Assembly (NCBI RefSeq): GCF_030462475.1
Contig: NZ_JASMRZ010000008.1
Coordinates: 40,778 to 91,019, forward strand
Length of the DNA: 50,242 nt
DNA from: Variovorax sp. CAN15
GTDB taxonomy: Bacteria > Pseudomonadota > Gammaproteobacteria > Burkholderiales > Burkholderiaceae_C
Reading direction: 5' to 3'
The notes beneath the pieces were generated by a model that was not told the DNA's origin, did not search any database, and saw nothing but the letters and a program-made list of their open reading frames with translations. A program made the position numbers and the translations under genes. This document shows, in pieces, positions 18,475 through 27,800 of this stretch; positions within the stretch are counted from its first letter, which is position 1, and each line of letters opens with the position of its first letter.

Positions 18475-18975
18475 TTACTTGCTTTCCTCCACCTTCAGGC
18501 TGAATGCGCCGTCCGCCGCGCGGGCCAGGGCCAGCAACTGGGAATTCGGCAGCGTGAGCGTCGTCGCGGCGAAATCGGCCGCCACCGGCAGCTCGCGTCC
18601 GCCGCGATCCACCAGCACCGCGAGGCGCACGCTGGCCGGGCGGCCGAAGTCGAACAGCTCGTTGAGCACCGCGCGGATGGTGCGGCCGGTGTAGAGCACG
18701 TCGTCGAGCAGCAGCACGTCGGCGCCGTTGGCGTCGAAGGGCAGCGCGGTCTGCGCACTGGCCGAGAGGCCACGGCGCGAGAAGTCGTCGCGGTGCATGG
18801 CCGACGAAATGATGCCGGGCGCGCCGGGCAGGCCCAGGTCCTTCTGCAGCCGCTCGACCAGCCAGGCGCCGCCGGAGGTGATGCCCACCAGCTTCGTTTC
18901 AGGGCGCATCAGCGGCTTCACGCCGGCCAGCAGATCGAGATACAACGCCTCGGCGTCAGGAACGACAGAACTCAC
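18475..18975 (-). CDS. pyrR: PyrR: pyrimidine operon regulator / uracil phosphoribosyltransferase
   Basis: This 166-residue type I phosphoribosyltransferase has the PRPP loop VLLLDDVLYTGRTI at 87-100. In Gram-positive bacteria PyrR binds pyr mRNA and causes attenuation; in proteobacteria its regulatory role is less clear, and it can also make UMP from uracil. It is fused end to end with pyrB (0 bases between), which argues for co-translation. It follows ruvX after repeat copy C. I did not find an obvious PyrR-type antiterminator upstream; repeat copy C is the only structured RNA there. Confidence 0.93.
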   Translation of the reverse strand: MSSVVPDAEALYLDLLAGVKPLMRPETKLVGITSGGAWLVERLQKDLGLPGAPGIISSAMHRDDFSRRGLSASAQTALPFDANGADVLLLDDVLYTGRTIRAVLNELFDFGRPASVRLAVLVDRGGRELPVAADFAATTLTLPNSQLLALARAADGAFSLKVEESK

Positions 18976-19022
18976 GATGATTGCTCCAGGGCAGGGCGAG
19001 GGGAAAAGGAAACGGACGCTCG

Positions 19023-19119
19023 GGGAACACCGTGGAACCGGCTGCGCCGGGCCACCGGTGTTGCCCCCGGCGAGGGGGTTGGCGAAGCGACACGAAGTGC
19101 GCGAAGCCTGGGGGAGAGC
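19023..19119 (-). repeat. 3'-end structured repeat, copy C (after ruvX)
   Basis: It begins immediately after the ruvX TGA in gene sense (GGCTCTCCCCCAGG). It is type 1 with distal stem GTGG/CCAC. It lies between ruvX and pyrR. Confidence 0.9.
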
Positions 19120-19120
19120 C

Positions 19121-19552
19121 TCATTCCGGGATGCTCCTCAGAAATTGCTCCAGGATGATGCAGGCCGAAGCGGCATCGGCATCGCGGGCACCGGAGGCCA
19201 GCGCCTCGGTGGTGCTGTAGCGCTCGTCGACCTCGAACACCTGGAGATTGAAACGGCCTCGCAGCTGGCGCGCGAACTTCTGCGCGCGGCGGGTGTTCTC
19301 GTGCGCGGCGCCGTCGGGGTGCCAGGGCACGCCGATCACCAGCGCGTCGGGCTGCCACTCCTTGATGCGCGCCTCGACCTGCGCGAAGCGCGCGTCGCCC
19401 TCGGCCTTGATGGTGGGCTGGGGCGTGGCGGTGCGCAGCAGCCGGTTGCCGCTGGCCACGCCCGTGCGCTTCAGGCCGAAGTCGAAGGCCAGGAAGCTCT
19501 GGAAATGGGCGGGAACAACTGCAGGTGCTGAGGGCTGAGCACTGCCAGACAT
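19121..19552 (-). CDS. ruvX: Holliday junction resolvase-like / pre-16S rRNA nuclease YqgF (RuvX)
   Basis: This 143-residue RNase H-fold protein has FDFGLKRTGVASG near the N-terminus (first catalytic Asp at 24), VIGVPWHPDG in the middle (the family usually has the G.P sequence here), VDERYSTTEA, and a late Asp in DADAASA. It matures the 5' end of 16S rRNA in enterobacteria. The start at 19552 gives family length with a short extra N-terminus; the open frame before it is repeat copy D. It lies between yqgE and pyrR, a common betaproteobacterial order. Confidence 0.93.
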   Translation of the reverse strand: MSGSAQPSAPAVVPAHFQSFLAFDFGLKRTGVASGNRLLRTATPQPTIKAEGDARFAQVEARIKEWQPDALVIGVPWHPDGAAHENTRRAQKFARQLRGRFNLQVFEVDERYSTTEALASGARDADAASACIILEQFLRSIPE

Positions 19553-19573
19553 CGCCGGTCCACTCACAGGAAC

Positions 19574-19669
19574 AGGGGGCCGCCGCGCACGGCCGCCCGA
19601 AGCGGCCGGCCCGCCCCCGGAAGGGGGTTGGCGAAGCGACACGAAGTGCGCGCAGCCTGGGGGTGAGCC
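19574..19669 (-). repeat. 3'-end structured repeat, copy D (after yqgE), type 2
   Basis: The proximal half matches the other copies (GCTCACCCCCAGGC, CACTTCGTG, CCCCC/GGGGG). The distal half is replaced by a CGGCCGC/GCGGCCG hairpin inside a GC-only arm. About 44 bases of this arm are identical to copy F, 13.6 kb away. Confidence 0.88.
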
Positions 19670-19676
19670 AAGTTCA

Positions 19677-20276
19677 TCAGGCGTGTCCGGCGTCGGGGGA
19701 CAGCTTCCAGGCCTCCAGGCCCAGCAGCATCAGCGCCTTGTCGTAGCGCTGCTCGATGGGAGTGTCGAAGATCACGGCCGGGTCGGCACCCACGGTGAGC
19801 CAGCTGTTCTCGGCCAGCTCGGATTCGAGCTGGCCTTCCCCCCAGGCCGCATAGCCCAGGGAAACCAGCACCTTGCGCGGGCCCGCGCCGGTGGCCAGGG
19901 CCTCCAGCACGTCCTTGGAGGTGGTCATCTCGAGCCCGCCGGGGATGGTCATGGTCGAGGCGTAGACGGATTCCTCGGGCTTCTCGGCCTGGGCGAAGAC
20001 CGGCTCGTGCAGCACGAAGCCGCGCTCGGTCTGCACCGGGCCGCCCTGGAAGACGGGGGCTTCGCCCAGCTCGGGGCGGGCGAGGTGCAGCTCGATCTTC
20101 TCGAAGAGCACCTTGAGGTTGATGTCGCTGGGCTTGTTGATCACCAGGCCGAGCGCGCCGCGCTCGCTGTGTTCGCAGAGGTAGACGACGCTGCGGTTGA
20201 AAGTTTTGTCTTCCATCCCGGGCATCGCTATCAAAAAGTGATGCGTGAGGTTCATCGGGGCAGAATCGGCGGCCAT
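19677..20276 (-). CDS. yqgE: YqgE/AlgH family protein (UPF0301)
   Basis: This 199-residue protein matches the YqgE/AlgH family: LTHHFLIAMPGM, VVYLCEHSERGALGLVINKP, GGPVQTERGFVLH and GYAAWGEGQLESELAENSWL. Its biochemical role is not established; AlgH has been linked to alginate regulation in Pseudomonas. The ATG at 20276 has GGAGG just upstream, although closely spaced. An ATG at 20255 would start at MNLTHHFL, as in many relatives, but lacks a ribosome site. The 20276 start directly abuts the divergent photolyase start in the palindrome CATATG. Confidence 0.92.
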   Translation of the reverse strand: MAADSAPMNLTHHFLIAMPGMEDKTFNRSVVYLCEHSERGALGLVINKPSDINLKVLFEKIELHLARPELGEAPVFQGGPVQTERGFVLHEPVFAQAEKPEESVYASTMTIPGGLEMTTSKDVLEALATGAGPRKVLVSLGYAAWGEGQLESELAENSWLTVGADPAVIFDTPIEQRYDKALMLLGLEAWKLSPDAGHA

Positions 20277-21776
20277 ATGCCTCCGATTTTACTGGCCGTC
20301 GACAAGACCTATCCCAAAGGGCTCATGTGGTTCCGCCGCGACCTTCGCGTGGACGACAACGCCGCCCTCTACCGGGCGCTGCGGGCCTGCAGGCAGGTGC
20401 TGTGCGTCTTCGTGTTCGACAAGGCGATCCTGGACGCCCTGCCCAGCGTCGACCGCCGGGTCGAATTCATCCGCGAATCGCTGGTGGAGCTCGAAGCCGA
20501 ACTGCGCGCGCTGGGCGGCGGGCTGATCGTGAGGCACGCGGTGGCGGCGCAGGAGATTCCGGCGCTGGCCCGCGAGCTGGAGGTTCAGGCGGTGTTCGCC
20601 AACCGCGACGACGAGCCCGATGCGCTGGAGCGCGACGCCAAGGTCTTCGGCGCGCTGGCCAATGCCGGCGTGACCTTCCACACCTACAAGGACTCGACCG
20701 TCTTCGACCGCGACGAGGTCATGACCAAGACCGGCCAGCCCTACACGGTGTTCACGCCGTACAAGCGGGCCTGGCTGGCCAAGCTCGATTCCTTCTTCCT
20801 GAAGTCGTACCCGGTGCGCAGCCACGCCGACGCGCTCGCGCCCTCGCCGCAGGCTTACGGCGAGCCGGTGCCCGCGCTGCGCGAGATCGGCTTCGAGAAG
20901 AGCAACCTCTCGGCACTGGAGATACCCACCGGCACCCGTGGCGCCGGCCAGCTCTTCGAGGACTTCTTCGAGCGCATCGACCGCTACGACGAGGCCCGCA
21001 ATTTCCCCGCCGTGCGCGGCCCCAGCTACATGGGCATCCACCTGCGCTTCGGGACGGTGTCGATCCGGCAGCTGGCCAGCCTGTCGCACCAGCTTTCGCT
21101 GCAGGGCAACACCGGCGCGGCGACCTGGCTGAGCGAGCTGATCTGGCGGGAGTTCTATTTCCAGATCCTGGCGCACTTCCCGCACGTGCACAAAAGCGGC
21201 GAGTCGAAGAGCTTCCGGCCCGAGTACGACAAGATCCAGTGGCACCACGGCAAGCACGCCGACCAGCTCTTCGACGCCTGGTGCAACGGCCGCACCGGCT
21301 ACCCGCTGGTGGACGCGGCCATGCTGCAGATCAACCAGAGCGGCTACATGCACAACCGCCTGCGCATGGTGGCGGCGAGCTTCCTGTGCAAGGACCTGGG
21401 GCTGGACTGGCGGCGCGGCGAGGCCTACTTCGCGCTGCACCTCAACGACTTCGAGCTGGCATCGAACAACGGCGGCTGGCAGTGGGCCAGCTCCAGCGGC
21501 TGCGACGCCCAGCCCTACTTCCGCATCTTCAACCCGGTGACGCAGAGCGAACGCTTCGACCCCGAGGGCAAGTTCATCCGCCGCTACCTGCCGCAGCTGG
21601 CGGGCCTGTCGAACGCGGCGATCCACGCGCCGTGGCTGGCCTCGCCGGTGGAGCTGGAAGCGGCCGGCATCAAGCTGGGCGAGACCTACCCGAAGCCGGT
21701 GGTCGACCATGCGGAGGCGCGCGAGAAGACGCTGCAGCGCTACGGGGTGGCGCGGGCGAAGGCGCTGCAGAAATGA
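20277..21776 (+). CDS. phrB: Deoxyribodipyrimidine photolyase
   Basis: This 499-residue class I CPD photolyase repairs UV cyclobutane dimers with blue light. The N-terminal antenna domain begins MWFRRDLRVDDNAAL. The FAD domain has WLSELIWREFYFQ, RTGYPLVDAAM, GYMHNRLRMVAASFL and NNGGWQWASSSGCD, which are the FAD- and DNA-contact regions including the Trp pathway. Start at 20277; an internal ATG at MWFRRDL is the alternative. The stop at 21774-21776 is embedded in a strong hairpin. It is divergent from yqgE with no spacer, so its promoter must lie within yqgE. Confidence 0.95.
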   Translation: MPPILLAVDKTYPKGLMWFRRDLRVDDNAALYRALRACRQVLCVFVFDKAILDALPSVDRRVEFIRESLVELEAELRALGGGLIVRHAVAAQEIPALARELEVQAVFANRDDEPDALERDAKVFGALANAGVTFHTYKDSTVFDRDEVMTKTGQPYTVFTPYKRAWLAKLDSFFLKSYPVRSHADALAPSPQAYGEPVPALREIGFEKSNLSALEIPTGTRGAGQLFEDFFERIDRYDEARNFPAVRGPSYMGIHLRFGTVSIRQLASLSHQLSLQGNTGAATWLSELIWREFYFQILAHFPHVHKSGESKSFRPEYDKIQWHHGKHADQLFDAWCNGRTGYPLVDAAMLQINQSGYMHNRLRMVAASFLCKDLGLDWRRGEAYFALHLNDFELASNNGGWQWASSSGCDAQPYFRIFNPVTQSERFDPEGKFIRRYLPQLAGLSNAAIHAPWLASPVELEAAGIKLGETYPKPVVDHAEAREKTLQRYGVARAKALQK

Positions 21777-21804
21777 AGAAGGGGCCGCGAGGCCCCTTCT
21801 TCAT
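21773..21804. terminator. Perfect 14-bp hairpin with GCGA loop between phrB and pilL
   Basis: ATGAAGAAGGGGCC pairs completely with GGCCCCTTCTTCAT around a GCGA (GNRA) tetraloop. It contains the phrB stop codon and lies 20 bases from the convergent pilL stop. Symmetric, so usable on both strands, although the T tracts are broken by C. Confidence 0.75.
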
Positions 21805-21824
21805 GAACGAACAGACGGCGCGCC

Positions 21825-24800
21825 TCAGGCGGCAGCGGCCACCAGCGCCGGCTCGCTCGTGTACGCACGCACCAGGCGCAGCAGTTCCTCTTCCGAGTAC
21901 GGCTTGCCGAGGTAGTGGTTCACGCCCAGCGTGCGCGCATAGTCGCGGTGCTTCTCGGCGATGCGCGAGGTGATCATGATGATCGGCAGCTCGGCCAGGG
22001 CCGCGTCGGCGCGAATGTTGCGGGCCAGGTCGAAGCCGTCCATGCGCGGCATCTCGATGTCCGACAGCACCACCGCCGGGCGCTCCTGCTGAAGCCGTTC
22101 GAGCGCCTGCAGGCCGTCGGCGGCGAGCGACACGCGATAGCCTTCGCGCTGCAGCAGACGCTGCGTGACCCGGCGCACGGTGATGGAGTCGTCCACCACC
22201 AGCACCAGCGGAATCTGCGGCGCCACCGGGGCCAGCACCGGCAGCGGCTCCTGCGGCGCGCCGTGCTCGGCCGTGGCGGCCGCCGAAGCTTGCGTCGAGG
22301 CAGCCAGCGCGGCGGCCTGGCGCTCGCGCGCCTGTTCGCCGTGCACCGCGGCCAGCGCCACCGGGTTGTAGATCAGCGCCACGGCACCCGAGGCCAGCAC
22401 CGAGATGCCGGCCAGTCCGGGCAGCCGCGCGAGCTGCGGGCCGAGGTTCTTCACCACGACTTCCTGGTTGCCCAGCACTTCGTCCACGTGCAGGGCCACG
22501 CGCTGCGCCGCGCTTCGCACGACCACGATAGTGTTGTTCTTGGCCAGCCCCTGCCCGCTGCGCGTGGAAGCCTGCAGCAGCGCGCCAGTCCAGTAGAACG
22601 GTACGTGCTCGCTGCCGAAGGGATGGCTGTTGTTCAGGTAGGCGGCCTCGAGATCGCTCGAGCCCACGCGCTGCACCAGTTCCACCAGGTTGGACGGAAT
22701 GCCGATGGACACCTCGCCCGCGCGCAGCATCACCACGTGCGTCACGGCGGTGGTCAGCGGCAGCACCAGCTTGAAGGTGGTGCCCTGGCCCGGGTTGCTG
22801 CGGGTCTCGATGCGCCCGCCGAGCGCCGCGATCTGCGCGCGCACCACGTCCATGCCGATGCCGCGTCCGGCGAGTTCGGAAACCTGCCCCGCCGTCGAGA
22901 AGCCGGGCTTGAAGATCAGCTCGGTGGCTTCTTCCGCCGTGAGTTCCTGATCGGCGCCGAGCAGGCCCAGGGCACGCGCACGGTCGGCGATGCGCTTGTT
23001 GTCCAGCCCGGCGCCGTCGTCGCGGAAGCTCACCGAGACGTCGTTGCCTTCGTGGTGCAGGTCGATGACGATCAGGCCGCTGGCGTCCTTGCCGGCCTTC
23101 TCGCGCACTGCCGCATCCTCGATGCCGTGGGCCACGCAGTTGCGCAGCAGGTGCTCGAAGGCGGGCGTCATGCGGTCCAGCACGCCGCGGTCCATTTCGA
23201 TGGAGCCGCCGACGATGTCCAGGCGCACCTGCTTGCCGGTGTCCTTCGAGGCCTGGCGCACCACGCGGTAGAGGCGGTCGGAGATGCCTTCGAACTCCAC
23301 CATTCGCGTGCGCAGCAGGCCGCGCTGCAGTTCGCGCGTCTGGCGCGCCTGCACGCTGAGATCGTCTTCCGTCGCCTGCACCGTCTTCTGCAGCGTGCGC
23401 TGCACGGTGGCCACGTCGTTCACCGACTCGGCCATCATGCGCGTGAGCTCCTGCACGCGGGTGAAGCGGTCGAACTCCAGCGGGTCGAAGCTCTGCTGCG
23501 AATCCTTGGCCTGCGCGAGGCGCGACTGCATCTGGCTTTCGGCCTGCACTTCGATGTCGCGCAGCTGCTGGCGCAGGCGGTCCAGGTTGCCCGTGAGGTC
23601 GGACAGCGATCCGCGCAGCTGGCCGAGCTCGGCCTCCAGGCGCGAACGCGTGATGATGACCTCGCCGGTCTGCGCGACCAGGCGGTCGAGCAGCTGGGTG
23701 CGGATGCGAACGGCCTGGCCGGTCGCGGCACGCAGTGGCGTGAGCAGCGCGGGCGCGGGGCGCGGCTGCAGCGGGGCGGGGGCGTCCGCTGCCGTGTCGG
23801 GAGCGGCCGCGGCAGTCTCGGCGGCGGGCTGGTCTTCCAGGCTCGCCACGGGCGCGGCGGTCTCGTCGTTCGCCGGCACGCCGGCTTCGGGTGCCTGGGA
23901 AGCAACGGTGACGGGCGCGGCCGACGTGGCCGCGGCCACGATCTGGGCCAGCTCGACCTGCGTGGCATCGTCGGCAGCGCGCAGCGCGTCGAAGGTGGCC
24001 TGCAGTGCGTCGAGGCGCATCAGCAGCTTCTCGATGTCGGCCCGTTCTGCGCCCTGGGAACCCAGGACTTCGATCTCGGACTCCATGCGGTGCGCGCGCT
24101 CGCCCAGGCGCATGGCGCCGGCCAGCCGGGCACTGCCCTTGAGCGTGTGCAGCGTGCGCAGCACCGAGGCGCGCGGCGCGCTGTCGTCGGGGTGGTGCGC
24201 CCACTGGCGCAGCGCCTCGCCGAGCTGGGGCAGCAGTTCGGCCGCCTCTTCCTCGAAGATGGGGAACAGGTCGACGTCGACCGCATCGGCCAGGTCGATG
24301 GCGTCCTCGGAATCGTCCAGCGCCACGTCGGCGACGGGCTCGCTGACCACCACCTGCGGCAGCGGCCGGGCTTCGGCACGCATGGCGACCTCGGTGGGCA
24401 TCGGCGAGTTGGCGATGTCGCGCAGCGCCTGCAGCGTGCCTTCGGCCGGATCGCGCAGCAGGCCGACGGCGAACTGGTGCAGCAGGCGGCGCAGTTCGTC
24501 GGCCGCGGCCACCAGCACCATGCCTTGCTCGCGCGTGCCGCTGCCCTGCATCTGCAGGTGCTGCAGCGCGGCCTCGAACAGGCGGGCCATGCCAGACAGG
24601 CTGTGGAAGCCGACGGTAGCCGAGCTGCCGGCCAGCGAATGGGCCAGCGCGATGGTCGAATCAGGCAGTCGCTCGTGCGATTCGAGCGCCCATTCGCCGA
24701 CGTCGGTGGCGAGCTGGCGGGACCACTCGTCGGCCTCGTTGAGGTAGACGTTGTAGAGCTGGATGCCGATGCGCAGCGGGCCGATGACCTTGACCTGGTC

Positions 24801-27800
24801 TTCGGTGCCTTCCTGCGCGACGGCGGGCGCGGCGGCTTCGGCCGGTTCGGTCGCCTCGACGCTCGTCAGAGGCTCCGGGGCCGGAGCCTCCACCGCGTCG
24901 GCGACGAGGATCTGCGCCTCGGCGGCAACGGCAGGTGCCTCGAAGATGGGCACGAGCGCTTCCTCGGCAGCCGCCGGGGCGGGTTCGGGCTCGGGTTCCG
25001 CCTCGAGCCGCGGCTCGGGCATGTCAGCCGGCTCATCCACGGACAGCGGCGCTTCGACCGCATCGACTGCTTCGACGGCTTCGGGTTCCGGCTCGACGGC
25101 GGGAGCCGCGGCCTGCACGGGCAGCGGCTCGGGCTCCCATTGCAGATCGGGCAGGCCTTCGGTGGTGGGTACCGTGGCGGCAACGGGTTGCGCCGCGGGA
25201 GCCGCCGGCTCGGCGGGCTCCTGTTTCAGTTCCACGGTCGCGGGCGTCTTCGCGGGTGGCGCGAGGAAGTCGAACATCTCGCCGCTGGGCAAGACCAGCG
25301 GCGCATGCTCTTCGGCCTGCGGCTTCGCCTCGAAGTCGATGAAGTCGGTCGACGCGAAATCGTCGTCGGCCTCGGGCGCGCCGGCTTTCATGGGCTCCAG
25401 CGCCTGCCAGTCGAGCGGCTGGAGCGGCGGGATCTCGGCTGCTGCCACCGGTGCGGGTGCGTGCGCGGATGCCGGGGGCTGTGTCGTCAGCGACAGGTCC
25501 GGCAGATCGGGCAGCCGCAGGGGTTGCAGTTCCGCCATCGCCGGCGGCACCGAAGCCGGAACTTCGAGCGGCGCGGGCGCGGACGCCGGCGCTTCGGCGG
25601 CGATGTGACGGGCGGCGACCGCCAGCGCCTGCGCGTCGGCCACGCGCACCGGCGGGGGCACGGGTTCGCCGGCCAGCAGCGCGTTGGCAACGCGGCTGAA
25701 CGGCGCCGCCTGCCAGCCCTGCGCGGAACCCGAGGCGATGGCTTCGACCCACTGGCCGAAGTCCTTCATGGTGCGCTCGGTGCCTTCCAGCAGCGCTGGC
25801 GTGGCGGCGCGCTGGTCGGCCAGCCAGGTGTTGAGCACCTGTTCGAGCGACCACGCGGCATCGCCGAACTCGGTGAGGCCGACCATGCGCGAGCTGCCCT
25901 TGAGCGTGTGGAAGGCACGCCGCAGGATGGTGAGCTCTTCGGTGTCGTCCGGGTAGCTGGCGAGTTCCTCGATGGCGGCCAGGCCGTTCTGCACCACCTC
26001 GCGGGCCTCTTCGAGGAAGATGTTCTGCAGGTCGTCTTCTTCGAGCTCGGTGACTTCGGTGTCGGGCAGATCGGCCGGGCCGGAGATCTTGTGGGTCCAG
26101 CTGTCGGCCTTCTTGCTGAATTCCTCGATCGGCGAGGCCTTGGCCTTGGGCGCGGCGAGCGCCGCGAGCTTCGAGGCGATCTGGGCGTCGACCTCCTCGA
26201 TGCTGAGCACGCCTTCAGCGGCGGGCGCCTGGGTGACGGCCGCGCCGTTGCCTTCCGTGGCATCGGTGGCCTGGCGGCCCATCAGCGGCTTGAGTTCACC
26301 CGCGTCGGCATCGAACACGAACAGGCGCTTGGCCAGCGCCGGCTGGTAGCCCAGCATGTCGATCAGGAAACCCAGCGCGCCGAGGTTGTTGCCCAGCGCG
26401 TCGAAGCCGGCCATTTCCTCGGCCGGCGAGGTGCTGACGAGCATTGCCTCGACGTCCTCGCGCATGCGCTGTACGGTGAGTGCGGCTTGATCGAGGCCGA
26501 GCACGGAAAAAACGCCGCGCATCTGCATGAGCTGCGTGGGCACGGTGCGCAGCAGGCCTTTTTCGGCCGGGCGGCGGAAATACTGGTCGAGCGACTTCTC
26601 GAGTTCGCTCAGGTGGCTGCGCAGCTCGTCGACCACGGTGCCCATGGTCTGGCGGTCGCTCACGCGGCGGTAGAGGTCCTCCATCCACGGCTCGAGCGGC
26701 TCGGAATGGCCGCCGGCGCGCACGCGTTCGATGCGGCCCGCCAGCTGCAGTGTGCGGGAGGTGAGCTGCGGATCGCTCGGGTCCAGGTCTTCGAGCGCGG
26801 CTTCCAGGTAGAGCACCGAGGTGGCGACTTCCATCGCGAGCTCCGTGCCCGGCGCCTGGCCGGAACGCACCGAAGCCTCTACCGCGTGGGTCAGGGCCTG
26901 CACCATCGGCAGGCTCGGCGGATGCAGCTTCTGCAGCGACTCGCCCAGCTGGGCGAAGGTGTCGGCCACCTGGCGCGTGCGGGTGATGTCGCCGCCCGAG
27001 AGCGCCGACCACATTTCCTTGGCGGTCTCGATACGCTTGCGCGCTTGCTGCAGCACCAGCGGATCGAAGCGGCCGAACTGCTCGACGTTGTAGTCGACGC
27101 GCTGCTCGCCCGTGATGCCCCAGGCGGTGCGCACGGTGCGCAGCGTGGCGGCATCGTCGCCGGCGGCGGGCACGGCCTGTGCGCAGAAGAAGAGCAGGTC
27201 CTGGCCCAGGCGGTCGGACACGAGGCTGTCGCCGCGCGCGAGCGTGGCGTACTGCAGCAGCACGCGCGAGGCGGCGCGCTTGACGTAGGCGTCGGGCTGG
27301 ACCAGCCCGGTGGCCAGGGCCTCGAAGAAGCCGGCAGCCAGGGTCCAGAAGCTGGCGACGCGGGGCAGCAGCGCGCCACGGCCCAGCCCCAGGCACAGCG
27401 CATGCAGCCGGCGCGCAGCCTGTGTGTCACCGCTCTTGACGAGCTGGAGCACTTCTCGGTCGAGCCGCGAGCGCACCGCCGGGTCGTAGGTAACGGCCGC
27501 CTGCGTGACGGCCGGCTTGATCTCCACCCAGCGCCAGGCGGTGCTCCAGAGGTCGGCGGGATGCACGCGCTCATTGCCGACCAGTTCCAGCACGTCGCGG
27601 TACTGCGGGAACAGCGCGACCGACGACACCGGCTTGCCGGCCAGCAGCGCGCCCAGGAAGTCGGTGACGGCGAAGCCCGCACGCTCGATCTTGAGCACGG
27701 CGGCTTCGGTGCAGCGCTGCGGCTCGGCGATGAAGCCCTGCACCGCGAACTCGATGGCGCCGAGCACCAGCGCGGGCGAGGAATGCCCCACCATCTGGAG

